Below, piece by piece: positions 36,494-44,479 of a stretch of DNA of 64,000 nucleotides. The position numbers were made by a program, and so were the translations under genes. Numbering within the stretch: position 1 is the stretch's first letter; every line of letters begins with the position of its first letter. The stretch comes from Azospirillum sp. SYSU D00513 (GTDB taxonomy: Bacteria; Pseudomonadota; Alphaproteobacteria; Azospirillales; Azospirillaceae). The DNA is taken from the NCBI RefSeq assembly GCF_017356015.1, contig NZ_JAFIQV010000028.1, positions 1-64,000 on the forward strand, written 5' to 3'. The notes below the pieces were generated by a model. That model ran no database searches. It had not been told where the DNA came from and worked only from the letters and a program-made list of their open reading frames with translations.

Positions 36494-37651
36494 ATGTCCC
36501 GATCACCCCGCAGAAGGCACAGCTTGAAAGCTTCACCCACCGACAACAGCGGGAACAAGTTCTTTCATGCGTGGTTCCCCAAAGTGGGGGGACACAAGGC
36601 CGGGCTGGAGAGTGACCTGGATAAACGAGATATCTTCGTCATAGGCTCTTCGGCCGGGGGTGTCTCGGCGATGCAGAGGCTGTGCGCAGTCCTTCCCGCC
36701 TCCTTCCCGGGCGCGCTCTTCCTCGCCCAGCACGTCAGCGCCGAGGCGCGCAGCGTGCTGCCGGAACTGCTGTCCCGCGCCGGCGCGCTGCCCGCCTTCC
36801 ACCCCCGCGACGGCGATCCGATCCGGCCCGGACACATCCATGTCGCCCCCCCGGACCGCCACATGCTGCTGCGCGGCGGGCAGGTGCTGATCCGCCGCGG
36901 CCCGCAGGAGAACCGCTGCCGTCCGGCCATCGACCCCCTGTTCCGCTCGGCCGCCGTTTCCCATGGCGCCCGCGTCGTGGGGGTGGTGCTGACCGGAACG
37001 CTCGGCGACGGGACGGCCGGGCTGCGCGCCGTGAAGGCCTGCGGCGGCACCGCCGTGGTGCAGGACCCCGCCGACGCGGAATGGCCGGACATGCCGCGCA
37101 ACGCGCTGGCCAAGGCCGAAGTGGACCATTGCCTGTCGCTTCCGGCCCTCGCGGACCTTCTCGTCCGCCTCGCCGGGGAGCCGGCCGGACCCTCGCCGGC
37201 CGTTCCGGAGAGCCTTAGGGTGGAAGCGCGGATATCGGAGATGGAGCCGGACACCATGAATGGGCCGATGCCGACGGTTGGCCGGGATTCCGGCATGAGC
37301 TGTCCCGAATGCGGCGGCGGGCTGATGGAGATCCAGGACGGGCCATTGCTGCGCTTCCGCTGCCACACCGGCCACGCCTACAGCAGCCACGCCCTGTCGG
37401 AGGAGCAGATCAGCGGGCTGGAGCGCGCCATCTACGTCGCGTTGCGCACGCAGAACGAACGCTTCCTGCTGTTCGAGAAGCTGGCCGACAACGCCCGTAC
37501 AAACGGCCAGACCCGCACCGCCGCCAAATGGGATGCCGCCGCCCAGGAGGCCAGCGAGCATGTGGAGGTCCTGCGCGGCGCCCTGTCCATCCGCCGGCTT
37601 CTGGAAACGGAAGCGGACGAGGAGGGGCAGCCGGAGCACGGGGTGGAGTAG
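36494..37651 (+). CDS. Solo CheB-type methylesterase with C-terminal Cys/His motif (paralogue)
   Basis: A CheB catalytic domain without receiver: DIFVIGSSAGGVSAM (Ser), FLAQHVSAEAR (His), LTGTLGDGTAGL (Asp). The C-terminal tail has SCPECGGGLMEI, FRCHTGHAYS and VALRTQNERFLLFEKLA, as in the protein at 32938. The start is uncertain. The ATG given abuts the divergent kinase start. A GTG at 36584 or a codon nearer LDKRDIFVIG would fit family length better, but none has a good ribosome site. Confidence 0.85.
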   Translation: MSRSPRRRHSLKASPTDNSGNKFFHAWFPKVGGHKAGLESDLDKRDIFVIGSSAGGVSAMQRLCAVLPASFPGALFLAQHVSAEARSVLPELLSRAGALPAFHPRDGDPIRPGHIHVAPPDRHMLLRGGQVLIRRGPQENRCRPAIDPLFRSAAVSHGARVVGVVLTGTLGDGTAGLRAVKACGGTAVVQDPADAEWPDMPRNALAKAEVDHCLSLPALADLLVRLAGEPAGPSPAVPESLRVEARISEMEPDTMNGPMPTVGRDSGMSCPECGGGLMEIQDGPLLRFRCHTGHAYSSHALSEEQISGLERAIYVALRTQNERFLLFEKLADNARTNGQTRTAAKWDAAAQEASEHVEVLRGALSIRRLLETEADEEGQPEHGVE

Positions 37652-37670
37652 GGATAAGGCAAGCGCGTGA

Positions 37671-37709
37671 GGCCAGGCTCCTTCCGCCCTCCGGGAGGAA
37701 GGAGCCTGG
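37671..37709. terminator. Perfect 14-bp hairpin between convergent genes
   Basis: GCCAGGCTCCTTCC and GGAAGGAGCCTGGC with an 11-base loop lie between the stops of the CheB-type and Nif11-type genes. There is no T-run, so it may be a Rho-independent stop of unusual form or an mRNA-stabilising structure. Confidence 0.55.
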
Positions 37710-37768
37710 CGCGAGCGGTGCCGGGGGTAAGCGGGAGCGCTCGCGTGATGGCCCGCCGGACTGCCCTG

Positions 37769-38050
37769 TCAGGCGTGGGCGTAATCCGAGAACACCATCC
37801 CCACGAAAGGCGGCAGGGTGGAGCCTGTCCCGCCGACCACACGGTCGAGGGCGTCGTCGTTCAATTCTCCGGCCCCCGCCGTGGCCGGCTGAAGCTCATC
37901 GGCCGACAGGTCATAGCCCCGCGCCTTCAACGTTTCAGAGGCGGCCACCGCGTCCTCCGCCAGGGAGAGTTCCCGGGCGATTTCGGCCTTCAGCGAGGGG
38001 TCGGCTTCGGCGTCCTTCCGTAGGCGTTGCAGTTCCTGAGCGCTCACCAT
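37769..38050 (-). CDS. Nif11-type leader peptide / putative RiPP precursor
   Basis: A 93-residue peptide with the layout of Nif11-related RiPP precursors. The helical leader is LQRLRKDAEADPSLKAEIAR, then AAETLKARGYDLSADEL-like AASETLKARGYDLSADEL, then the recognition tail GELNDDALDRVVGG ending in a double-glycine at about 73-74. A 19-residue core follows: TGSTLPPFVGMVFSDYAHA. The core has no cysteine but has Ser, Thr and aromatics. AGGAGG lies two bases before the ATG and five before the next codon, GTG (38047), so the true start may be GTG. No modifying enzyme, peptidase or exporter is recognisable nearby. Family membership is by pattern; the RiPP role is inference. Confidence 0.75.
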   Translation of the reverse strand: MVSAQELQRLRKDAEADPSLKAEIARELSLAEDAVAASETLKARGYDLSADELQPATAGAGELNDDALDRVVGGTGSTLPPFVGMVFSDYAHA

Positions 38051-38477
38051 GGCCTCCTGTCGGAAACGATCGGGTTGAGAATGTTGCTTTTGCGCGCGGC
38101 GCGGCGGGTGGGTGGGTTCGCCCGGAACCAGCCGGCCCGTGATCGTCATGACCGCGGGCAATGCCCGGGGAGCACGATATCGAAGCTCTTTTGAAAGATC
38201 ATCAACAGCTTACCGGTCAGGAGGCGGGGGCGGGAAAAATGGACATGGAGGCAAATCGCCCCCCTTCCTCCCCCCTCGAGGGCGGGCTTTTCCATGCGCG
38301 CTATCACCATTCTCCGTATGTGTAACCGGCTGTATCGGGCGCACACTGACCCCGCCCCCGTGAAGAGTTCGGGGGTGTGACAGCAAACTGGCCCGCTTCC
38401 GCCCATCCCGGAGGCGGGCTTTCTTGTGCCCGATCACGGCGACCATGGCATCCGGAACTGGTGGCCGATCCGCGAGA
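38051..38477. other. Gene-free region with a rightward hairpin/terminator
   Basis: About 430 bases without a convincing gene. At 38391-38425 the stem GCCCGC-T-TCCG / CGGA-G-GCGGGC is followed by TTTCTT, reading rightward like a terminator although no plus-strand gene precedes it. The promoter of the Nif11-type gene should lie at the left end. Confidence 0.45.
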
Positions 38478-39644
38478 TCACGGAGCAGGCGGGCTGCCGC
38501 GGCGGACCGGCCAGACCATCGCCGCGCAGGCGATCGCGGCGAACGACGACAGGGAAGCGGCAGCGCCCACCCCGTCCAGCAGGGCGCCGAAGAGCGGTGC
38601 GCCGACCATCTGGCCTGTGGCGATCGCCAGGAAGGAGATGCCGAGCCCCAGGTCGGGGCGGTCCGGGAGGATTGCCGTTCCCCGGATCAGCAGGACGCCG
38701 CTGGAGACGATGTAGGCGGCGCCGAACAGCGCCATCGCCGCGAAGGCGAACAGGGGGGCTGCCGTCGCGGCCGCGAGCGTTGCGTGGCAGAGGGCGATGG
38801 CGAGAAGGGCCGCGCGGTGAACCGTGCCGGTCCCGAAGCGGGCCACGAGGAGGCCCGTGGCCGAGCCGGCGAGCCCGCCGAGGCCGAGCGCGATCCAGGC
38901 GAGCGCGATGCGCTCTTCCGGAAAGCCGAACCCGCCGCGCAGCAGGTCGGCGCCGAAGGTCCAGACCGCCGTGCTGGCCGCACCCATCAGGAAGGCCGCG
39001 GCGCACAGGCCGGCGAGGCCGGGCCTCGCCAGCCGCCGCGGCGGAACGCCGCCGGTCCCGCGCCCGGCAGCGTGTCCGGCAGCGTGTCCGATTGCGCCTG
39101 GGGGCATCGCGAACCACAGCCAGACCGTGACCGCCGCGCCGATCAGGGCGAAGAGCGCGTAGAGGCCGCGCCAGGGCAGCGCGAAGCCCATGACCGCGAC
39201 ACCGGAAAACACGATCCCCGCCGCCGTGCCGGCGTTGATCATGCCGTTGGCCTTCGGACGTGCGCCCTCGTCGAACCCGCGCGCGACGGCCGACGCGAGC
39301 GGCGGGGAGGCGATGCCGGTGCCGAGCCCGCCGAGGGCCATGGCGATGCCGAACAGCGGCATGGTCGGGGCAAGCGCCGCAAGTCCCAGGCCAGCCGTCG
39401 CGGCGAGCCCGGCGAACACCGCCAGGGTCCGCTCCCCGCATCTCGCGCCCGCCAGCAGGGCGAGGGCGACGCCGACGCAATAGGCCGCGAAGGCGCCGCC
39501 GCCGATCCAGCCGGCGGCGACCGCGCCGAGCGACAGATCCTCCCGGAGCCGCGGCAGCAGCAGGCCGTAGGCGAAGCGGGCCAGCCCATAGCAGAGGGCC
39601 GTCAGCGCGAAGGCGGCGGCGACGAGGTTGCCGCCGCCCTTCAC
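38478..39644 (-). CDS. YbfB/YjiJ family MFS transporter
   Basis: A 388-residue membrane protein with about 12 hydrophobic segments. It starts FALTALCYGLARFAYGLLLPRL, close to the YbfB/YjiJ branch of the major facilitator superfamily. It has the loop ARGFDEGARPKANGMINAGTAAGIVFSG. The GTG start overlaps the TetR stop by four bases (GTGA), so it is translated behind the TetR gene and very likely controlled by it. The substrate is unknown; a drug or metabolite efflux role is likely given the regulator. Confidence 0.9.
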   Translation of the reverse strand: MKGGGNLVAAAFALTALCYGLARFAYGLLLPRLREDLSLGAVAAGWIGGGAFAAYCVGVALALLAGARCGERTLAVFAGLAATAGLGLAALAPTMPLFGIAMALGGLGTGIASPPLASAVARGFDEGARPKANGMINAGTAAGIVFSGVAVMGFALPWRGLYALFALIGAAVTVWLWFAMPPGAIGHAAGHAAGRGTGGVPPRRLARPGLAGLCAAAFLMGAASTAVWTFGADLLRGGFGFPEERIALAWIALGLGGLAGSATGLLVARFGTGTVHRAALLAIALCHATLAAATAAPLFAFAAMALFGAAYIVSSGVLLIRGTAILPDRPDLGLGISFLAIATGQMVGAPLFGALLDGVGAAASLSSFAAIACAAMVWPVRRGSPPAP

Positions 39645-40189
39645 CGTGCGTTCTTCCGCGCCTCATCGACCAGCGAGACGGCGGCATCCCTCGCTTCGTC
39701 GATGACGGACAGATCGGCGACGCTGGCCGCCGCCGTTGCGCCCTCGAACAGAAGCCAGATCCGGGTCGCCAGCCGTCCGTCCGCCCGTCCGAGCGCCGCC
39801 TCCGTTCGGGCCTCGATCATGCGGCGGAACTCGCTTTTTTGGCAGCGGACGAGCCCGACGATCTCCTCGTTCGCCCCCGCATATTCGGCCCGCGCCCGCA
39901 AGAGCATGCAGCCCCGCGCGCCATGCTCCTCCAGCCATTCCTTGAGCGTGTCGAACAGGGCGGCGACCGGATCGGCGCCCGCTGCGGCGGCATCGAGACG
40001 CTCCGCGAAGCCGCGGTGCCGCTCCTCCAGGACGGCGAGAATCAGGCCGTCCTTGGAGCCGAAATGCTTGTAGAGGGTGCGGGTGGAAGCACCCGACGGC
40101 GCCAGCACCCTGTCGATGCCGACGCCCCGAAACCCCTCGGCTTCGAAAGCGCCGGCGGCACCCGCGATGATGTCCGTCCGCTTGTCCAT
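39641..40189 (-). CDS. TetR family transcriptional regulator
   Basis: A 182-residue TetR-type repressor. The N-terminal HTH is at about 5-50 (GAAGAFEAEGFRGVGIDRVL, then ASTRTLYKHFGSKDGLI). The ligand-binding part includes LEEHGARGCMLLRARAEY, typical of TetR proteins controlling efflux genes. The first gene of an operon with the MFS transporter, overlapping it by four bases. Two tandem palindromes lie directly upstream. Confidence 0.92.
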   Translation of the reverse strand: MDKRTDIIAGAAGAFEAEGFRGVGIDRVLAPSGASTRTLYKHFGSKDGLILAVLEERHRGFAERLDAAAAGADPVAALFDTLKEWLEEHGARGCMLLRARAEYAGANEEIVGLVRCQKSEFRRMIEARTEAALGRADGRLATRIWLLFEGATAAASVADLSVIDEARDAAVSLVDEARKNAR

Positions 40190-40198
40190 GGGCGGATG

Positions 40199-40237
40199 GT
40201 AAAACTATCGTTTTACGATGTAAAGGGATCGTTTTAC
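40199..40237 (-). promoter_or_regulatory. Double TetR operator upstream of the TetR-MFS operon
   Basis: Two 18-base sites, GTAAAACTATCGTTTTAC at 40199 and GTAAAGGGATCGTTTTAC at 40220, lie 21 bases apart and begin ten bases before the TetR start. The first is a perfect GTAAAAC-N4-GTTTTAC palindrome; the second has one imperfect arm. Two-turn spacing on one helix face suggests cooperative binding of two TetR dimers. Confidence 0.75.
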
Positions 40238-40345
40238 CGGCGTCATGCCCGCGCGAATGGCCCAGCCCGCCGCGCCTTTTTCGCCCTCTCCCCGCTGGGG
40301 CTACGGCTTGCACAGATTTTGCGTTGCGGTAAGTATCTGGAAGAA

Positions 40346-40735
40346 AAAGAACTTTTCCGTCATCCCCGCGTCCGCGCATAGGCGCTAACTTTGAGAATCG
40401 ACCGACGAAACCGAGCATCCGAGCGCCTTTCCACCGTCATCCCCGCGGACGCGGGGATCCAGATTTTCCGATAGGTTCGCTGCGGGAAGGGACTGGATTC
40501 CCGCTCTCAAGCAAACTTCGTTTGCTCTGACGCGGCAGGCGAATGCCAGAAGCATTCGCCAAGAGCGTTTCGCGGGAATGACGAGGAGGGATGGCACGGG
40601 CTTCGGTCGAACGGACGAACATGCAAAAGTTAGCGCCCATGCGCTTTCGCGGAAATGACGGGGAGGGAGGTCGCAGACCTCGGCAAATCGGGCCGATGTG
40701 CAGAAGCCAGCGCCTATGCGCGAAGGCGGAGCTTG
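40346..40735. repeat. Large composite repeat with paired hairpins (copy 2)
   Basis: The core 40436-40582 is bounded by CGTCATCCCCGC and GCGGGAATGACG. It holds hairpin 1 AGCAAAC-TTC-GTTTGCT (40510-40526) and hairpin 2 GGCGAATGC-CAGAA-GCATTCGCC (40538-40560). Outside the core, GCGCATAGGCGCTAACTTT (near 40375) faces AAAAGTTAGCGCCCATGCGC (near 40624) as an inverted pair. A segment GGGCCGATGTGCA...CGCCTATGCG repeats further right. The region fills the gap between the TetR and Crp/Fnr genes. Confidence 0.8.
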
Positions 40736-40854
40736 GCGTGCCGCAATGCAGGATGTGCGCGGCCACAGCCCGAAGGGGAGAGGGATCAAAGGGCCGTTTC
40801 CGGAAACGGGGCGGCCCTTGCCGCCCGTCGGCAAGGCCGGTCGAACTTGGCGAG

Positions 40855-41574
40855 CTAGACCCGGTCCGCGCCGACCAACCGCTCGACATCGCGCTGGACG
40901 ATGCCGTAGCACTCACAAGAGGAACCTTCCAGGCCCTCGCGGTCGAGCACGGTCATCTGGCCGTGGGCGTAGCTGATCAGGCCCGCCTGCTTCAGGGCGC
41001 CCGCGGTGATGGTCACGCCGGCGCGGCGCACCCCCAGCATCATGGCCATGAACTCCTGCGTCATCGGGAAGGCGTCGCCGCCGGCACGGTCATGCGCCAT
41101 GAGCAGCCAGCGGGCGAGACGCTCCTCGAGAACATGATGGACGTTGCAGACCGCGGTTTGCGCGACCTGGGCATGGAGCGACAGCATGTAGCGCGACAGC
41201 CGGTTCCGGATCGCCTCGCTCTCGCGGAACGCCTGTCTCAGGGACGCGGGGTCGATGCGCCAGGCCGTCCCCTGCATCTGGACCATGGCCCCGTGGGCGG
41301 CAACCTCAGCCCCGAACACGACGGGCAATCCGATCACGCCTTCCGAGCCGATGAGGCCGATCTCCTGCATCTCCCCACCCGCCAGGTAGCCCACATAGGA
41401 AGTCATGCCGGTTTCGATGAAATAGGCGGCCGGAATGGGCTCATCGGCTTCCATCAGGGCCTGCTTGAGAGGCAGATCAACAGCCGTGAGGGACCCGGCC
41501 AGGAGCCCGAAGTCGGCTGGCGGCAGGGCGGAAAGAAGCCGATTGCGAACGGCGGACTGGTCGATCCGGGACAT
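40855..41574 (-). CDS. Crp/Fnr family transcriptional regulator (paralogue A)
   Basis: A 239-residue regulator. The cyclic-nucleotide-binding-like domain is at about 15-145 (IPAAYFIETGMTSYVGYLAGG). The C-terminal Crp-type winged helix has VLEERLARWLLMAHDRAG, FMAMMLGVRRAGVTITAGAL and a terminal CECYG motif. There is no N-terminal FNR cysteine cluster, so it is not an oxygen-sensing FNR. It is about 239 residues like paralogue B at 42580, with near-identical N-terminus and the same upstream palindrome, in opposite orientation. Confidence 0.88.
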   Translation of the reverse strand: MSRIDQSAVRNRLLSALPPADFGLLAGSLTAVDLPLKQALMEADEPIPAAYFIETGMTSYVGYLAGGEMQEIGLIGSEGVIGLPVVFGAEVAAHGAMVQMQGTAWRIDPASLRQAFRESEAIRNRLSRYMLSLHAQVAQTAVCNVHHVLEERLARWLLMAHDRAGGDAFPMTQEFMAMMLGVRRAGVTITAGALKQAGLISYAHGQMTVLDREGLEGSSCECYGIVQRDVERLVGADRV

Positions 41575-41617
41575 GTGCCCCTCCCAAGTTCAGCGGGAGC
41601 ACAAGAATCTCTCAGTC

Positions 41618-41642
41618 GCCCACAGCCAGGATCGTGGTGGGC
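41618..41642 (-). promoter_or_regulatory. Conserved palindrome GCCCAC-N13-GTGGGC upstream of Crp/Fnr A
   Basis: A 25-base inverted repeat 44 bases before the Crp/Fnr A start. The same element with nearly identical spacer (CACGATCCTGGC) precedes Crp/Fnr B at 42511-42535. Flanking sequence including TGTGCTCCCGCTGAA is also shared, so it is either an operator or a remnant of duplication. Confidence 0.6.
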
Positions 41643-41691
41643 AATGAAGGCTAGTTGGGAACTCCGCGCACGGCCTGCAAGCTGTAATCCC

Positions 41692-42105
41692 CTAATCCTC
41701 CGCGAGAAGGGAAGAGGTGGGTTGTTCGGTCCCTTGCGTTGCCCTGTCCTCAAGAACGGCCTGAAGAGTCTTGACTAGGTTGTCGAACGGGAACGGCTTT
41801 TGAATGATCACCAACCGCTTCGCATCTTCGGGCTGAATGGCGTCGGCGTTGGCCGTCATCACCACGACGGGAAGAGCGGGGCGGCTTTGCCGGATCCTTC
41901 GAACCAATTCGGTTCCGTCCATGACCGGCATCCTCAGGTCGGTGACCAGGATGTCGGCCGGGTCGTTCGCGTCGGCCTCCAACGCTTTCTTGCCATTGGA
42001 TGCCGTCGTAACCCGGAATCCTCTCCCTTCCAGGGAGGCGGACAGAGCTTGCGCGATGAGGAATTCATCCTCGGCGATGAGGATGTGCGGAGGGACGACG
42101 GACAT
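41692..42105 (-). CDS. Single-domain response regulator (CheY-like)
   Basis: A 137-residue receiver: LIAEDEFLI with acidic pocket near 11-13, phosphoacceptor D56 in ILVTDLRMPVMDG, and switch lysine in IIQKPFPF. A short acidic tail follows. It lies between the two inverted Crp/Fnr paralogues and reads toward paralogue A. No kinase is adjacent. Confidence 0.87.
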   Translation of the reverse strand: MSVVPPHILIAEDEFLIAQALSASLEGRGFRVTTASNGKKALEADANDPADILVTDLRMPVMDGTELVRRIRQSRPALPVVVMTANADAIQPEDAKRLVIIQKPFPFDNLVKTLQAVLEDRATQGTEQPTSSLLAED

Positions 42106-42579
42106 GAGCGCGCTCTTCTGGATCAGGAAGAGCGCACGTATCTCTCAACCACCCGCGCCTGAAGGGACCGAGCAAGTGACGGTGCTGTTGTACGCTTCCG
42201 CACGCTTCACCACCATCGGAATCATCCTGTCCTGACGGGGGAGGCTCCGCCCGGCAGGACGTTCCCCACACCAGACCCCTTCGGAGAGCCGAGGTCTGGA
42301 CCCTCGTGCCTCGGACCGGATCCTTCATGGTCCGTCACCAAGGTCGGCACACCCCCGTCCTCGAAGCACGGCAGCAATCAGGAGACGGTTTCTTCCTGCC
42401 CGCCTGCGGGCTTTGCCCCGACGTCCCGGGTTCCTTCCGGGACCCGCCGTTCCGCTTCGACCTGATCGCGGCTTGCAGACGGCGGCCCGAGGCTTTAAGT
42501 CATCCTCATTGCCCACCACGATCCTGGCCGTGGGCAACCGAGAGATGCGTGTGCTCCCGCTGAAAAGAGGGGGGCGCAC
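42106..42579. other. Gene-free region before Crp/Fnr B
   Basis: About 470 bases. It holds a rightward hairpin GCCCGC-CT-GCGGGC-TTT at 42398-42414, a CGGGTTC...GGGACCCG inverted repeat near 42438, and the shared palindrome at 42511. The right-hand ~100 bases are the duplicated copy of the region upstream of Crp/Fnr A. No coding sequence is convincing. Confidence 0.5.
42511..42535 (+). promoter_or_regulatory. Conserved palindrome GCCCAC-N13-GTGGGC upstream of Crp/Fnr B
   Basis: Second copy of the 25-base inverted repeat, 44 bases before the Crp/Fnr B start, in the same position relative to the gene as in paralogue A. Confidence 0.6.
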
Positions 42580-43299
42580 ATGGCCAAGATCGAGCAATCC
42601 GCCGTCCGCAACCGGCTTCTCGCCGCCTTGCCGCCAGCCGACTTCGGGCTCCTGGCCGGGTCCCTCACGGCTGTGGATCTGCCTTTGAAGCTGCCGCTGC
42701 TCGAGGCGGATGAACCCATTCCGGCCGCCCATTTCATCGAAACCGGCATGGCCTCTTACATCTGCTACCTGGCGAATGGAGGGATGCAGGAGGTGGGGCT
42801 CGTCGGCTCGGAGGGCATGGTCGGGTTGCCGATCGTTGTCGGCGTCGAGCGTGCCGCGCACGGAGCCATCGTCCAGATGCAGGGCACGGCCTGGCGCATC
42901 GACGCAGCCGCCTTGAGGCAGGCGTTCCGCGAGAGCGATCCGCTGCGCACCCTCCTGTTCCGCTACGCGCTCGCGCTTCACGGCCAGACCGTACAGAGCG
43001 CAGCCTGCAATGCTCATCATGTCCTTGAGGAGCGCCTCGCCCGCTGGCTGCTCATGGCGCATGACCGTGCCGGGGGCGACCGGTTCCCGATGACGCACGA
43101 GTTCATGGCCATGATGCTGGGGGTGCGCCGCGCCGGCGTGACCATCACCGCGGGCGCCCTGAGGCAAGCGGGCCTGATCAGCTACGCGCAGGGCCAGATG
43201 ACCGTGCTCGACCGGGCCGCCCTGGAGGAAGCCTCCTGTGAGTGTTACGGCATCGTCCGTGGGCAGTTCGAGGAACTCCTCGGCTCGAAGCGCGGGTGA
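42580..43299 (+). CDS. Crp/Fnr family transcriptional regulator (paralogue B)
   Basis: A 239-residue regulator closely similar to paralogue A (both share NRLLxALPPADFGLLAGSLT and the whole HTH LGVRRAGVTITAGALxQAGLISYA). The sensor half differs more (SYICYLANGGMQEVGLVGSEGMVGL), suggesting different inputs with a similar DNA site. It ends with the CECYG motif and lacks an FNR cysteine cluster. AGAGGGGGGC precedes the ATG. A third, more distant member is at 51838. Confidence 0.88.
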   Translation: MAKIEQSAVRNRLLAALPPADFGLLAGSLTAVDLPLKLPLLEADEPIPAAHFIETGMASYICYLANGGMQEVGLVGSEGMVGLPIVVGVERAAHGAIVQMQGTAWRIDAAALRQAFRESDPLRTLLFRYALALHGQTVQSAACNAHHVLEERLARWLLMAHDRAGGDRFPMTHEFMAMMLGVRRAGVTITAGALRQAGLISYAQGQMTVLDRAALEEASCECYGIVRGQFEELLGSKRG

Positions 43300-43444
43300 T
43301 GGCGGCAGCGTGCCGAAGGTCCCGACCGGCGGATTTTCCGTGCCGCCTCACGCAAGGTTTCAGAGCCGGGCGGGACGGTTTGCGATGAAGAGGAGGGCTG
43401 CCGGTGGTATGAGCCCTGTCCAGCGGAGCTGGAGACCGACGGCC

Positions 43445-43612
43445 ATGGACAAGCAGGACGGCGCGCCCGATCCGGATGCGGCGATGTTGGCGGAAGAGCT
43501 GCGGCGCGCCATCGGCACCTTCGTGCGGACGGTCCGCGACGACGCCGACGGGCCGAAAACGGCGCAGTCCGAAACGCTCGGGCTTCTGGAGCGTTGCGGC
43601 GCCATGAACATC
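43445..43612 (+). pseudogene. Truncated MarR-type regulator (N-terminal part)
   Basis: MDKQDGAPDPDAAMLAEELR then RAIGTFVRTVRDDADGPKTA and QSETLGLLERCGAMNIA match the beginning of MarR-type repressors up to the start of the DNA-binding helices. After about residue 56 the similarity stops abruptly and the frame continues into the antisense of another gene fragment. The recognition helix and dimer arm are missing, so it cannot be functional as such. Confidence 0.6.
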
Positions 43613-43803
43613 GCCAGGACGCCCGGCAGCGTGTTGATCCCCCAATGCTCCGCGCAGTGGCCGCCGGCGCCCCGGACGATGCCGATGACGTCGATCCGGA
43701 CGGGCCGCCCGGTCGCGTCGATTCCCATGACGGGGCCGGCGGTGTCCGGCGAATGCGCAAAGGAGTAGGGCGCGAGTCTCTCGGGGGGAGATGTCCGCTA
43801 CCG
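43612..43803 (-). pseudogene. Truncated SnoaL-like ester cyclase (C-terminal part)
   Basis: Read on the minus strand: PDTAGPVMGIDATGRPVRID, then VIGIVRGAGGHCAEHWGINT and LPGVLAMF. This is the hallmark end of SnoaL-like/ester cyclase proteins (GxxxTGRxV...DGxxxEHWxxxD). An in-frame stop precedes the fragment and no start is available, so both ends are lost. It meets the MarR fragment tail to tail. Confidence 0.55.
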
Positions 43804-43860
43804 GACAGCCCTGTCCCCCTTGACGCCTCATGCTTCCGGAAACGCCGATGGGAGCAGACC

Positions 43861-44313
43861 ATGCCGAGCCTTAGCGACACTGCGTTTCCAGCCTCGACCG
43901 CCTGCCCGCCCGACATGCTGAACGTTGGGGTGCTGGCCGTCTTCATGGACGATGATCCGGCCCAGCGCATGGCCCTCGCCATGCTGGCGGAGGTGTGGGG
44001 GTACCGGGCCCTTGCCGGGGCCGCGCCGAAGGATGTCCTTCCGGACGTTCAGGCGGCGTCCTGCACTCCCGGCATCATCATCGTGGATTTCCGCCTCAGC
44101 CAGGATCTGACGGCCTATGATGCCGTCGCGGAGTGCAACGCGGCGCTGAACTGCGCTCCTCCCGTCATCGTGGTGACGGGCGACACGTCCCAGGAGTTGC
44201 GCGAGAACGTGCAGCGCTGCGGCTGGCGCATCCTTCACAAGCCCTTCCCACCCCACGCTCTTCAGGCACTCATGGCGGAAATGGTTCTGGAACGGCACGG
44301 AGCGCGGGCGTAA
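43861..44313 (+). CDS. Solo receiver-domain protein
   Basis: A 150-residue receiver-like protein. The acidic pocket is MDDDP near 29-33, the probable phosphoacceptor is D76 in IIIVDFRLSQD, the threonine lies in VVTGDTSQEL and the lysine in ILHKPFPPH. The VTGDTS wording resembles receivers attached to hybrid kinases (compare the C-terminus of the kinase at 34550 and the protein at 52776). No kinase is adjacent. ATG start with GGGAGCAGACC upstream. Confidence 0.8.
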   Translation: MPSLSDTAFPASTACPPDMLNVGVLAVFMDDDPAQRMALAMLAEVWGYRALAGAAPKDVLPDVQAASCTPGIIIVDFRLSQDLTAYDAVAECNAALNCAPPVIVVTGDTSQELRENVQRCGWRILHKPFPPHALQALMAEMVLERHGARA

Positions 44314-44479
44314 GGGCGGTCTGCCCTCCTCGTTGTCGTAAAGCAGCCGCGACAGGGTGACGCGGCATGTGGTGCTCCGGCCGCGCCGGTCGAGCCCACC
44401 GTCTCCCGTTCGACTGCGTTTTATGAGATCCTTCCCAGGCGTAGCGGGACACCGGACGCATCCGGTGCCCCACAGGTTA

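Noticed and set aside
38112..38446. Short readings on both strands between the Nif11-type and MFS genes
   Set aside because: Low-complexity Pro/Gly/Arg content and no ribosome sites; considered as possible RiPP partners but nothing enzyme-like is present.
40385..40916. Reading containing RSWRMLLAFACRVRANEVCLRAGIQ, also seen at 53424-53864
   Set aside because: The shared peptide is only the translation of the dispersed hairpin repeat, not a conserved protein.
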